Positions 38,694 through 49,889 of a stretch of DNA of 64,000 nt are shown here, piece by piece. The notes below the pieces were generated by a model, which saw only the letters and a program-made list of their open reading frames with translations, ran no database searches and had not been told where the DNA came from. Position 1 is the stretch's first letter, and each line of letters opens with the position of its first letter. The position numbers and the translations under genes are program-made. Where the stretch lies: contig NZ_AP024749.1 of the NCBI RefSeq assembly GCF_019702945.1, positions 620,001 through 684,000 on the forward strand, written 5' to 3'. The stretch is from Flavobacterium okayamense (GTDB taxonomy: Bacteria > Bacteroidota > Bacteroidia > Flavobacteriales > Flavobacteriaceae).

Positions 38694-41600
38694 TTATTTA
38701 GAAATTAATACTACCGTTTTTAAATCATCAAACTCAATTTCTGTACCATTTTCAATTTTAGACACAAAAATAAGTTCGTTTGTTAAAGTTTCCGATTTAA
38801 TGTAACCTTCATTTGCTTTTACAGCCGCTTCAATTATTGGCTCACTCTCTAATTGAACTTTAATTTTATCGGTTACCTCAAACCCAGAATCTTTACGGAT
38901 ATTTTGAATTCTATTCACTAACTCTCTGGCAATACCTTCGTTACGTAATTCATCGGTTAAGGTAATGTCGAGAGCAACTGTTATTCCGTTTGCGTTAGCG
39001 ACTAACCAACCTGGAATATCTTGTGATGAAATCTCTACATCTTCGGTTGTTAAATTAATACTTTTTCCTGAAATATCAAGTGTTAATGCACCTTCACGCT
39101 CAATTTTGTTGATTTGCTCTTGTGTAAAATTTTGTATCTCTTTGGAAATCAGACCCATATCTTTACCGAAACGAGGTCCTAAAGCTTTAAAATTAGGCTT
39201 AATTTGTTTCACTAAAACACCAGAAGCATCGTCAATTAACTGAATTTCCTTCACATTTACTTCTGCTTTAATCAAATCAGAAACAGCGTTAATTTCAGCT
39301 TTTGAAACTTCGTCAAGTACCGGAATCATTACTCTTTGCAATGGTTGACGTACTTTTATCATCTCTTTTTTACGAAGCGAAAGTACTAATGAAGACACTG
39401 TTTGTGCTTTCATCATCTTACTTTCCAATGATTTATTAACAAAGTTTTCAACCGATACTGGGAAATTTGCCAAATGTACACTCTCTACATTTTCCTTATT
39501 TGTAGCACGATTTAAGTCTTTATACAACTGTTCCATAAAGAACGGAGCAATTGGTGCTGAAAGCTTCGCAACCGTTTCTAAACACGTGTAAAGTGTTTGA
39601 TACGCGGCAATTTTATCTGTTCCGTATTCACCTTTCCAGAAACGACGACGACATAAACGCACATACCAATTACTTAAATTCTCTTGAACAAAGTCGGAAA
39701 TAGCACGAGCAGCTTTCGTAGGTTCATAATCAGCATAAGCTTCATCAACCAATTGAATTAATGTATGTAATTCTGATAAAATCCATCTATCAATTTCTGG
39801 TCTATCTTCTATCGCTACTTCGGCTTCACTATATTTAAACCCATCAATGTTTGCATATAACGCAAAGAATGAATAGGTATTATAAAGAGTTCCAAAGAAT
39901 TTACGACGCACCTCAGCAACACCTTCGATATCAAATTTTAAGTTATCCCAAGGATTTGCATTGGAAATCATGTACCAACGCGTAGCATCTGGACCATATT
40001 CTTTTAACGTTTCAAATGGATCGACAGCATTTCCTAAACGCTTCGACATTTTTTGCCCGTTTTTATCTAAAACTAATCCGTTTGAAACTACATTTTTATA
40101 AGCAATACTATCAAAAACTAAAGTCCCGATGGCGTGTAACGTATAAAACCAACCACGCGTTTGATCAACACCTTCTGCAATAAAATCAGCAGGAAATGCT
40201 TTATTTGCATCAATTAACTCTTTGTTTTCAAAAGGATAATGCCATTGTGCATAAGGCATAGAACCTGAATCGAACCAAACGTCAATTAAATCGGTTTCAC
40301 GATTCATTGGTTTACCTGATGCAGAAACTAAAACAATGTTATCTACAATATTTTTGTGTAAATCCACTAAATCGTAGTTCGATTCCTCCATATTTCCGAT
40401 TTGGAAACCTTTATATGGATTATTGCTCATGAAACCAGCAGCAACTGCTTTTTCGATTTCATTATACAATTCTTCAACAGAACCAATGCAGATTTCTTCT
40501 GTTTTATCTTCCGTTCTCCAAATTGGTAATGGAATTCCCCAATAACGTGAACGTGATAAATTCCAATCGTTTGCATTTTTCAACCAATTTCCGAAACGAC
40601 CTTCACCAGTTGCTTTAGGCTTCCAGTTAATCGTTTCGTTTAAATCGAACATTCTGTCTTTAACTTCCGTAATCTTGATGAACCAAGAATCTAACGGATA
40701 GTATAAAATTGGTTTATCAGTTCTCCAACAATGTGGATAACTATGCACATATTTTTCAACCTTAAAGGCTTTATTTTCTTCTTTTAAACGAATAGCGATT
40801 TCAACATCTACTGATTTTTCAGGCGCTTCATCTTCACTATAGTATTCATTTTTCACATATTTTCCAGCGAAATCACCCATTTGGCTTACAAAACGACCTT
40901 GTAAATCTACTAAAGGCACCGGATTTCCGTTTTCGTCTAAAACTAACATTGGTGGCACTTCTGGTGTAGCTTCTTTGGCTACTTTCGCATCATCAGCACC
41001 AAATGTTGGCGCGGTGTGAACAATACCTGTTCCGTCTTCTGTGGTAACGAAATCTCCAGAAATTACACGAAACGCATTTTCAGGATTTTGATACGGTAAT
41101 GTGAATGGTAATAATTGCTCGTATTTGATTCCAACTAAATCAGCTCCTTTTGCTTCCGCTAAAATTTGATATGGAATCTTTTTATCTTCTGATTTATAGT
41201 TAGTAAAATCTTCTTCCGATTCTGCTACAAAATATTTACCTCCAAATTGTTTTCCAACTAAATTTTTAGCTAATACAACATTGATTGGTTCAAAAGTATA
41301 TTGGTTAAATGTTTTTACTAAAACATAATCGATTTTTGGTCCAACTGTTAAGGCTGTGTTACTTGGCAATGTCCAAGGTGTTGTTGTCCAAGCTAAGAAG
41401 TGAACAGTTCCAAAACCTTGTAAAAAACTTGGCAGTGTATTTTCAATTGTTTTGAATTGCGCTACAATAGTTGTATCTGTAACATCACGATACGAACCCG
41501 GTTGGTTTACTTCGTGAGAAGACAAACCAGTTCCTGCTTTTGGAGAATACGGTTGAATTGTGTAACCCTTATACATTAAATCCTTATCGTAGATTTGTTT

Positions 41601-42095
41601 TAACAACCACCAAACCGATTCCATGTATTTTGATTTGTAAGTAACATATGGATCTTCCATATCTACCCAATAACCCATTTTTTCGGTAAGGTCGTTCCAA
41701 ACATCCGTATAACGCATAACGGTTCTTTTACACGCTTCGTTGTATTCTGTAACCGAAATCGTTTTTCCGATATCTTCTTTAGTAATACCTAATTCTTTTT
41801 CCGTTCCTAATTCAACAGGAAGTCCGTGCGTATCCCAACCCGCTTTACGCTTAACTTGGTAACCTTTTTGGGTTTTGTAACGACAAAAAATATCTTTAAT
41901 AGCACGAGCCATAACGTGGTGAATTCCAGGCAATCCATTTGCAGATGGTGGCCCTTCAAAAAACACATAAGGTTGGTTTCCTTCACGAGTGGTCACACTT
42001 TTTTCAAAGATGTTTTCTTTTTTCCAAAAATCAAGAACTTCATCAGCTACTTTTGGCAAGTCAAGTCCTTTGTATTCAGTAAATTTCGTACTCAT
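38694..42095 (-). CDS. ileS: isoleucyl-tRNA synthetase, KMSKR type
   Basis: Charges tRNA-Ile. The protein has 1133 residues, longer than E. coli IleRS (about 938). The HIGH signature is in PPSANGLPGIHHVMARAIKD near residue 55, the editing domain follows, and the second signature reads KMSKRLGN near residue 682. KMSKR rather than KMSKS, with the long C-terminal part, is characteristic of the eukaryote-like IleRS2 group, which is often less sensitive to mupirocin. I chose the ATG at 42095 (MSTKFTEYKGLDLP) over one 21 bp upstream. Confidence 0.96.
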   Translation of the reverse strand: MSTKFTEYKGLDLPKVADEVLDFWKKENIFEKSVTTREGNQPYVFFEGPPSANGLPGIHHVMARAIKDIFCRYKTQKGYQVKRKAGWDTHGLPVELGTEKELGITKEDIGKTISVTEYNEACKRTVMRYTDVWNDLTEKMGYWVDMEDPYVTYKSKYMESVWWLLKQIYDKDLMYKGYTIQPYSPKAGTGLSSHEVNQPGSYRDVTDTTIVAQFKTIENTLPSFLQGFGTVHFLAWTTTPWTLPSNTALTVGPKIDYVLVKTFNQYTFEPINVVLAKNLVGKQFGGKYFVAESEEDFTNYKSEDKKIPYQILAEAKGADLVGIKYEQLLPFTLPYQNPENAFRVISGDFVTTEDGTGIVHTAPTFGADDAKVAKEATPEVPPMLVLDENGNPVPLVDLQGRFVSQMGDFAGKYVKNEYYSEDEAPEKSVDVEIAIRLKEENKAFKVEKYVHSYPHCWRTDKPILYYPLDSWFIKITEVKDRMFDLNETINWKPKATGEGRFGNWLKNANDWNLSRSRYWGIPLPIWRTEDKTEEICIGSVEELYNEIEKAVAAGFMSNNPYKGFQIGNMEESNYDLVDLHKNIVDNIVLVSASGKPMNRETDLIDVWFDSGSMPYAQWHYPFENKELIDANKAFPADFIAEGVDQTRGWFYTLHAIGTLVFDSIAYKNVVSNGLVLDKNGQKMSKRLGNAVDPFETLKEYGPDATRWYMISNANPWDNLKFDIEGVAEVRRKFFGTLYNTYSFFALYANIDGFKYSEAEVAIEDRPEIDRWILSELHTLIQLVDEAYADYEPTKAARAISDFVQENLSNWYVRLCRRRFWKGEYGTDKIAAYQTLYTCLETVAKLSAPIAPFFMEQLYKDLNRATNKENVESVHLANFPVSVENFVNKSLESKMMKAQTVSSLVLSLRKKEMIKVRQPLQRVMIPVLDEVSKAEINAVSDLIKAEVNVKEIQLIDDASGVLVKQIKPNFKALGPRFGKDMGLISKEIQNFTQEQINKIEREGALTLDISGKSINLTTEDVEISSQDIPGWLVANANGITVALDITLTDELRNEGIARELVNRIQNIRKDSGFEVTDKIKVQLESEPIIEAAVKANEGYIKSETLTNELIFVSKIENGTEIEFDDLKTVVLISK

Positions 42096-42178
42096 TTTGT
42101 CGTTTTCTTTAATCAATCTGCGAAAGTAATGATTATAAGTAAAAAGGCAAAAGCAAAAAGGTAAAAGTTAATGGTTTA

Positions 42179-42889
42179 TTAATTGAAAACTTCTTTTAAA
42201 ACATCAAGCGATTTCGGTTTTTTAAAACCATCGATGTTTAAAGTATAATAATCGATAAGTATTTTGAGTAAAATTTGGCGTTGGTTTGCTGAAAAAACCT
42301 TTTGATTGTCGTCGAATTTTAGTTGTAATAATTTCTTAAATAATTGTGTTTCCTCTAGCGACAAGCTACTTAAACTTGAATATTCAGAAAAAACACCTTC
42401 CGTTAATTCAAAATAAGGCTTTTCTGAATCTTGCTCCGGGTAAAAACCTAAATATTTAGAGATTTGAATTAAAGTAATTAAGTGAAAATTAGAAACCTCT
42501 TCGTGATGATCTAACCAAGTAAGTGCAGCTTCTAAAAAAGTAAAAAGTTCTTCGTTTTTCCCTTCTTCTTTTATCGCGTTATGCAAAACTTCTGAAAGAA
42601 AAAGTACAATCGTGGTTTTAAAAATATCGGCTGAAATGGTTTGATAAGGATTTACTAATTTTAGCTCTTTAAAACGCTCTAAAGTTCCTTTGTTTTTATG
42701 ATAGGCTTCAATTTCAAGTTGGTTTAATGGTTGAAAAAAAGCGTTTTTTTGTTGGTTCTTTTTCCCTGAAAATGCATTATTAACAAAATACGTTTTTAAA
42801 CCGTCAGAAAAAGTAAGACATTTTACTATCAAGCTTTTTTCTTGATATTTTAATGCTGAGATAACTATGGCTTTTGTTTTAATGAGCAT
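42179..42889 (-). CDS. recO: DNA repair protein RecO
   Basis: Loads RecA at gaps together with RecR. Its 236 residues have the N-terminal OB-fold beginning IKTKAIVISALKYQEKSLIVKCLT and a helical C-terminal half; there is no zinc-binding Cys cluster. It overlaps the upstream acyltransferase gene by 11 bp. Confidence 0.9.
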   Translation of the reverse strand: MLIKTKAIVISALKYQEKSLIVKCLTFSDGLKTYFVNNAFSGKKNQQKNAFFQPLNQLEIEAYHKNKGTLERFKELKLVNPYQTISADIFKTTIVLFLSEVLHNAIKEEGKNEELFTFLEAALTWLDHHEEVSNFHLITLIQISKYLGFYPEQDSEKPYFELTEGVFSEYSSLSSLSLEETQLFKKLLQLKFDDNQKVFSANQRQILLKILIDYYTLNIDGFKKPKSLDVLKEVFN

Positions 42890-43907
42890 TTTTCAAAGTT
42901 TTATCATTAAACCTACTTATAAATCTTTTCTCAATAAAGAACCAAGATAAGATTGCAAACAGAATTGACATTAAAACAACAACAATAGCAACTAAATAAG
43001 GATTAAATCTTTCAAACAAATTCAAGCTTCTAAACAACTGAATTAAAGGAAAATGAAAAATATACAAACCATAGGTAAAGTCTCCATACTTTCCAAAATT
43101 ATTCAAACTTGAAAAAGTATAGGCCGATAAAATTACTGTAAAACCAAAAGAAACAGGAAATAGAAAATAAAACGAATATATGTAAGAAACAACTGAAAGA
43201 GTTGAACAGAGTAACAAAAATTTAATTTTATGCTTTATTATTTCTGGAAAATATAAAAATATAAAAACACCTGTTCCAAAATACGTTAACACCCCTGGCA
43301 TTTGTTTAGCTATAAGCGGCTTATCTAAGTAAAATTTAAAATATGAATAAAAACAATATGAAACTATGTAAACAATAATGAACCCAATCCATTTAGATTT
43401 AAACTTTTTAAAAAAATAAAAAATAACAGGTAGTATTAAATAAAAACTTTCTTCAACTTTAATTGTCCATAATGCACCATTTACAGCGCATATTAAGTTT
43501 TCTTGAAACAAACCAGGCAAACAAGGTTCCATAAAATTTAAAAAAATTAAATTCCAACCTAAATAACTGTACAATTGAAAAGATGAAAAATACTCTATAA
43601 TTGATAATGTAGAAAAAAATGAAAAGATTACAACAAAAAATAAGATTACAAAAACATAAGCTGGAACTATTCTTTTTATACGTTTTACAAAATATTTTTT
43701 TATTGATTTTGAACTACTATAACTCTTTGCTACTAAAAAACCACTTATAATAAAAAAGCCATTAATTGCTAAAAAAGAATTTGAAATATTTTGTAAAAAC
43801 GATAACTGTTTAGATTGTGAGAGTTCGCCTACATGTGATAATAAAACATTAAATGCGAAAAATGCTCTTAAAAAATCGAAACAATTTTTGTTTAAATCGT
43901 ATTCCAT
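42879..43907 (-). CDS. acyltransferase-3 (OafA-like) membrane O-acyltransferase
   Basis: A 342-residue integral membrane enzyme with about ten hydrophobic segments. The family hallmarks are the N-terminal FDFLRAFFAFNVLLSHVG with its R and catalytic H, and later NGALWTIKVEESFYLILPV (W-x-E). Members acetylate or acylate surface polysaccharides. It overlaps recO by 11 bp at one end and porZ by 1 bp at the other, so the three genes are translationally coupled. The gene is very AT-rich, which may reflect its hydrophobic codons or later acquisition. Confidence 0.9.
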   Translation of the reverse strand: MEYDLNKNCFDFLRAFFAFNVLLSHVGELSQSKQLSFLQNISNSFLAINGFFIISGFLVAKSYSSSKSIKKYFVKRIKRIVPAYVFVILFFVVIFSFFSTLSIIEYFSSFQLYSYLGWNLIFLNFMEPCLPGLFQENLICAVNGALWTIKVEESFYLILPVIFYFFKKFKSKWIGFIIVYIVSYCFYSYFKFYLDKPLIAKQMPGVLTYFGTGVFIFLYFPEIIKHKIKFLLLCSTLSVVSYIYSFYFLFPVSFGFTVILSAYTFSSLNNFGKYGDFTYGLYIFHFPLIQLFRSLNLFERFNPYLVAIVVVLMSILFAILSWFFIEKRFISRFNDKTLKNAH

Positions 43908-46195
43908 TAACGTATTACCATTATCTTCTTAACTGTAGTTTCAAGACCATCTTCGGTTGCAACAAAAACCATATACACTCCTGAAGCAACTTTGTGTTTG
44001 CCAAATGCTCTTCCATCCCATTCAATAGTTCCACCAGCAGAAGTTGTTTCGAAGACTAAATTTCCTTCAATATCAGTAATCTTTACATTACATTTGTCCA
44101 TTAATCCTGATATTTTTATAGTTCCAACATATTCAGGACGAACGGGATTTGGATAAACAAAAACATCTTCTAAATCTTCACTTGGTTTTGTGGATGTTCC
44201 TAGAAAAGAGACCAAGCCTTTGTCGCTTGCAAAATAAACTTCTCCTGTTTCTCCGTTAATTTCAATATCTAAAACATTATTACTAGGTAAAGGTGAATTT
44301 AACTTATCAAACCTATAAATTGTTTGTTGCCCATTTGGAGACACCAAGAAAACTCCTCCATCAGCTATAGAAACCCATTTCCTATTTGCGCCATCAACTG
44401 CAATGTCAATTATAGGTTGCTGGTAAAATAATTCTTGAGCTAAGTCGCCTTCTTGAATTATAATGTTTGTAGCTGTTAATTCATTTTCTGATAAAAACCG
44501 ATTAGCACTTGAAATGATTCTCAAGCCTTGCATTGTGCCCATCCAAACTTGATTATTGTTGTCAATGGCAATACTTTGAACTATTGTAGTAGGTAGGCCA
44601 TTCGTATCATCAATTACAATAAATTTATTATTTAAATCATCATTAAATGCTAAAACTCCGTCGTTACGGGTTGGCAGCCATTTAGTTCCATTTTTATCGA
44701 TCGCAATTGGTGCAAAACGAACAACTTGAGCTTGCTCTAAAATATTAGCTAATTCATACGATTGCCATTGTCCATTAGAACGCAATACTTTCAATCCTTT
44801 AGTAACAAATGCGCTTGTTAACCATAAATTTCCATCTTTATCAAAAGTTGGACTATTCGTTCGTATTGAACCATCAAAAATATTGGTTACAGAGTTGGCT
44901 GGTATTTGTTCTAAACCATTGGTTCCTGTATTTGTATGATTAAATAAAGTAAAACTGTTATCTCCTTCTAATTTTAAAAGTCCGCTATTGTAAGAACTAA
45001 AATAAACTTCACTTGGATTATTGGGATTATAACCAATATCAGAAAAACACTTCACACCTAGCAAGTCATCAATTGGATAAGTAAACCATCCTGTTTCATT
45101 TTGAAAATAACTGATTCCGTAATCATTTATTATAGGATTATATGAAAGTGTATAACTTCCATAAACCGCCCATAATTTGTTTGGCGCACTTTTTACCCGA
45201 AATACATAATTCCTTTCTGGGCCATTAGGTGTAATATTTTCAAAAATAGATTGGTTAGAAATAGCACATGAAAACACGCCATCTTTTTCAGTTCCAATAA
45301 ATAAATTATCATTTACTATTATTGAAGATGAAAATGTTACACTATAATCTGGTATTCCAGTTATATGAGCTACTTGTACTAAACTAGTATTTAAAACAAA
45401 TACATGGTTCGGTGTTGTTATAATGATATAATCGTCTGTAGCTTTTATAAAATTTGCATTTTGAATGGTGTTTAATATTTCCACAAACGATGTTCCATTG
45501 TATCTATAAGTTCTTGAATTAGAATTTTGTGCAACAATTTGATTATTAAATGTTACTATACCTGTCCAAAAACCTGTGTCAAAAGTTTGCCATTGACTAA
45601 AATCGTAAAGAAATGGGTTGTTTAAATTCCCTTTTCTTATTCCAATATTTTCAGTAACCGCATAAATTTCATTATTAAATACTGTCGTTTGAAGAACTTT
45701 TATTTCTTCACCTGCGGTTCCAATGAAATAAGTAATTTCAAATTCTAACGTTTGTAAATTAAGAACTGAAATTCCATAATCTGTTGAGATGTAAAGTTTA
45801 TCATTAAATTCATAGAAATGATTAACTTTTTTTTGATTTGGTGGTACAGGTACTTCTTCAATTATATCAACTTTAGTTACAATATCTCCATTTCCTTTAA
45901 CCGCTAAAATTAATCCATTGGTATTACCAGCAAAAGTTATATTATGTTGAGAGGAATGATAAATACAAGAGATAGCTTCAGGTTTAAATCCGTTTATAGA
46001 ATTCACTTGACTTACATCTCCCAAAATTAAATCTTTATAAAAAAGGCTATTTTCGGTTGCAGCAAAAACCTTATTGTTTCCATTTGCAACATCTACAATC
46101 TCTTTATAAGAAAAATAACCTTTCCACAATTGATTCTGTTGAGAAAAAACAATACTACTTAAAAAAAGCGTAAGTAATAAGTACTTAAATTTCAT
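43907..46195 (-). CDS. porZ: PorZ-like type IX secretion surface protein
   Basis: A 762-residue exported protein. It has a signal peptide (1-18, ending VFSQ), two seven-bladed beta-propeller regions built of YxxxxxGL/LW repeats (about 25-650), and a C-terminal type IX sorting domain (VYPNPVRPEYVGTIKISGLM ... GVYMVFVATEDG). In Porphyromonas gingivalis PorZ belongs to the attachment complex that hands A-LPS to secreted cargo. The two-propeller architecture, recO linkage and length support this call. I chose the ATG at 46195 (MKFKYLLLTLFL), since the longer frame would add an 18-residue tail before the signal peptide. Confidence 0.82.
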   Translation of the reverse strand: MKFKYLLLTLFLSSIVFSQQNQLWKGYFSYKEIVDVANGNNKVFAATENSLFYKDLILGDVSQVNSINGFKPEAISCIYHSSQHNITFAGNTNGLILAVKGNGDIVTKVDIIEEVPVPPNQKKVNHFYEFNDKLYISTDYGISVLNLQTLEFEITYFIGTAGEEIKVLQTTVFNNEIYAVTENIGIRKGNLNNPFLYDFSQWQTFDTGFWTGIVTFNNQIVAQNSNSRTYRYNGTSFVEILNTIQNANFIKATDDYIIITTPNHVFVLNTSLVQVAHITGIPDYSVTFSSSIIVNDNLFIGTEKDGVFSCAISNQSIFENITPNGPERNYVFRVKSAPNKLWAVYGSYTLSYNPIINDYGISYFQNETGWFTYPIDDLLGVKCFSDIGYNPNNPSEVYFSSYNSGLLKLEGDNSFTLFNHTNTGTNGLEQIPANSVTNIFDGSIRTNSPTFDKDGNLWLTSAFVTKGLKVLRSNGQWQSYELANILEQAQVVRFAPIAIDKNGTKWLPTRNDGVLAFNDDLNNKFIVIDDTNGLPTTIVQSIAIDNNNQVWMGTMQGLRIISSANRFLSENELTATNIIIQEGDLAQELFYQQPIIDIAVDGANRKWVSIADGGVFLVSPNGQQTIYRFDKLNSPLPSNNVLDIEINGETGEVYFASDKGLVSFLGTSTKPSEDLEDVFVYPNPVRPEYVGTIKISGLMDKCNVKITDIEGNLVFETTSAGGTIEWDGRAFGKHKVASGVYMVFVATEDGLETTVKKIMVIR

Positions 46196-46262
46196 TCTAG
46201 CAATTTTATACAAATATAATATAAACGTTAAAAATAAAGTTTTATGCATATATAATAAAAAA

Positions 46263-46285
46263 AGAGCGTTCTTTTGAAACGCCCT
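46263..46285 (-). terminator. terminator of gdhA
   Basis: On the minus strand AGGGCGTT / AACGCTCT forms an 8-bp stem with one G-U pair, then a T7 run. It lies 25 bp past the gdhA stop and upstream of porZ. Confidence 0.8.
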
Positions 46286-46309
46286 TTTTATTTTTAGATA
46301 TAGTTTTAA

Positions 46310-47671
<1,362 letters not shown>

Positions 47672-47818
47672 CTAATTTGATAAAAACAAGGTTTATTTTC
47701 GTAGCAAATATATATATTATTAAATCATCAGTATCTTTTTTTACTATTTTTTTAACTAATATTCAGCAAATAATTTTGTTAATTTTTTTCTTTTTTAAAC
47801 ATAATTTTAAGATTTTTT

Positions 47819-47848
47819 TTTGAACTGAACTTTGTTTTTATATATTTG
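47819..47848 (+). promoter_or_regulatory. promoter of the THC0290_0291-family gene
   Basis: TTTG at 47819-47822, an 18-nt spacer, TATATTTG at 47841-47848: an exact match to the Bacteroidota consensus. It also shows that the TTG at 47846 is promoter sequence and not a start codon. Confidence 0.8.
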
Positions 47849-47872
47849 TCCGATAATAGAAAACTTTTAGCG

Positions 47873-48655
47873 ATGACTAAAAAGATAAAATCCCTACTTT
47901 TTTTGTTGCTTCTAGCCCCTATTATGAGTCAAGCACAATTTGGTTTTTCTCATGAAATTGGAGCTTTTGCAGGAGGTGTTGCCTTCCAATCTGACTTTGG
48001 AGTTCGTCATGATTTTGAAACGAATGCTGGAAACACTGGTTTTGGAATTGGTCTTGTTCATTACATGAACTTCTCATATCGAGCTGAGTGTAATTGTTAT
48101 ACACCAGACACTTACTTTAATGATCACTTTAAGTTGCGTTCAGAATTATCTTACAACAGCACTAAACTTGAACATTTTGGTAAATGGGTAGATAAAGAAA
48201 GTGTTTATGGTGAGCAACTTAGAGCAATGAAAGGTGAGGCTAAAGTAACTGATATTGGTATGCAACTAGAATATTTCCCATGGAGTATTAGAGAATTTAC
48301 TGCACGACCTGGTGCTTGGGGACCATTTGTAGCATTAGGTGCACACTATTCAATTTATGACAACAATACATATTCAACTTTACCTGGAGGTTTAGGGAAT
48401 CCCGGAAATGTTTATCCTGATTATTTGCCTGATGGCTGGTCAACAGAAGGAGGGAGTACATGGTCAGTAGTTTCATCGGTTGGAACTCGATACAAGTTAA
48501 CAGAACTTTCTGATTTATTTGTTGAACTAAGATGGCAATATTATGGTGATGATTGGGTTGACGGATTAAAAAAAGACCCTAAATTAAATGAAGAAAATAA
48601 AGCTAACGATTGGAACGTTTGGTTTCATTTTGGTTACATCTACTATTTAGATTAA
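47873..48655 (+). CDS. exported beta-rich protein, THC0290_0291 family
   Basis: A 260-residue protein with a signal peptide (MTKKIKSLLFLLLLAPIMSQ, then AQ), followed by alternating aromatic strands typical of a small outer-membrane barrel: GGVAFQSDFGVRHDF, FGIGLVHYMNF, VSSVGTRYKLTEL, and a C-terminal HFGYIYYLD. I recall it as a Flavobacteriaceae family named THC0290_0291; the function is unknown, though PorT-like barrels are similar in shape. The ATG at 47873 is chosen because the upstream in-frame TTG is inside the promoter. It is divergent from gdhA. Confidence 0.7.
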   Translation: MTKKIKSLLFLLLLAPIMSQAQFGFSHEIGAFAGGVAFQSDFGVRHDFETNAGNTGFGIGLVHYMNFSYRAECNCYTPDTYFNDHFKLRSELSYNSTKLEHFGKWVDKESVYGEQLRAMKGEAKVTDIGMQLEYFPWSIREFTARPGAWGPFVALGAHYSIYDNNTYSTLPGGLGNPGNVYPDYLPDGWSTEGGSTWSVVSSVGTRYKLTELSDLFVELRWQYYGDDWVDGLKKDPKLNEENKANDWNVWFHFGYIYYLD

Positions 48656-48671
48656 CCTTAAAAATATAATA

Positions 48672-48702
48672 AAAAAAGCCTTGAATATTCAAGGCTTTTT
48701 TT
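48672..48702 (+). terminator. bidirectional terminator between converging genes
   Basis: Long palindrome with AAGCCTTGAA / TTCAAGGCTT as its core, A-rich on the left and T-rich on the right. It serves the gene ending at 48655 and the convergent metB ending at 48716. Confidence 0.85.
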
Positions 48703-48715
48703 ATTATATTAGAAT

Positions 48716-49861
48716 TTAACTTAATGCTTGTTCCAAGTCTTGCAATAAATCTTGAATATCCTCAACACCTACACTTAATCTTACCATATCATCTGAAATT
48801 CCAATTTCTGCTCTTTTTTCTGCAGGAACTGAAGCATGTGTCATTAATGTTGGATGATTTGCAAGTGATTCTATACCGCCAAGAGATTCTGCTAATGTAA
48901 ATACTTTTACTTTTTCTAGAAATGAAATAGCGTCTTCCATTTTTCCTGAATTAAACGTAAATGTAACCATTCCGCCATATCCTCCTATCATTTGTTTTTT
49001 TGCAATTTCATGATTTGGATGTGACGCTATACCTGGATAATATACTCTTTTTATTGCAGGATGTTTTTCTAAATATTCTGCTACTTTTTGCCCGTTTTCA
49101 GAATGACGTTGAACTCTTAAATGTAAGGTTTTGATTCCACGTAAAACTAAATAGGAATCCATTGGACCTAATGTTCCTCCAGTGGCGAATTGTGCAAAAT
49201 GTAATTTTTCTCCTAATTCTTTGTCCTTAACAATTAAAGCACCAGCAATAACATCTGAATGTCCTCCTAAATATTTTGTAGCCGAATGCATTACGATATC
49301 AGCACCTAAATCTAATGGCTTTTGTAAGTAAGGCGTTGCAAATGTATTATCGACAGCGAATAACAAATTGTGTTTTTTTGTGATTTTTGCAACTTCAGCA
49401 ATATCCGCTAATTTCATTAGTGGGTTTGTAGGTGTCTCTACCCAAACCAATTTTGTGTTTTCATTAATTAACGATTCCAATTTTTCCAAATCGGTCATGT
49501 CAACAAAATGAAATTTTATTCCAAAATCTTGATAAATACGAGCAAACATACGATACGTTCCTCCGTATAAATCATCCATTGCTATAACCTCATCATTTGG
49601 TTTTAACAATTTCATTACTGAATCGGTTGCCGCTAAACCTGATGAAAAAGCCAATCCACGTGTTCCATTTTCGATACTTGCCAAAGCATCTTCTAATGCC
49701 GTTCGCGTAGGATTTGCTGCTCTACTGTATTCATATTCACCAACAGGTTTTCCGGGAGAAACTTGTGCAAACGTCGATGTTTGAAAAACAGGTGGCATAA
49801 CCGAGCCTGTTACTTTTTCATGATGCTGACCACCATGTATTACTTTTGTATTAAACTTCAT
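48716..49861 (-). CDS. metB: cystathionine gamma-synthase or gamma-lyase-type PLP enzyme
   Basis: A 381-residue trans-sulfuration enzyme. The PLP lysine is in MHSATKYLGGHSDVIAGA. The N-terminus TKVIHGGQHHEKVTGSVMPP and YSRAANPTRTALE carry the phosphate-contact Tyr and Arg from the neighbouring subunit. Cystathionine gamma-synthase, gamma-lyase and O-acetylhomoserine sulfhydrylase are hard to tell apart by eye, so metB is a best guess. A -7 element TACCTTTG (minus, 49878-49885) lies about 17 bp upstream. Confidence 0.85.
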   Translation of the reverse strand: MKFNTKVIHGGQHHEKVTGSVMPPVFQTSTFAQVSPGKPVGEYEYSRAANPTRTALEDALASIENGTRGLAFSSGLAATDSVMKLLKPNDEVIAMDDLYGGTYRMFARIYQDFGIKFHFVDMTDLEKLESLINENTKLVWVETPTNPLMKLADIAEVAKITKKHNLLFAVDNTFATPYLQKPLDLGADIVMHSATKYLGGHSDVIAGALIVKDKELGEKLHFAQFATGGTLGPMDSYLVLRGIKTLHLRVQRHSENGQKVAEYLEKHPAIKRVYYPGIASHPNHEIAKKQMIGGYGGMVTFTFNSGKMEDAISFLEKVKVFTLAESLGGIESLANHPTLMTHASVPAEKRAEIGISDDMVRLSVGVEDIQDLLQDLEQALS

Positions 49862-49889
49862 TTCTTTTTATTTTTTGCAAAGGTAGTAA

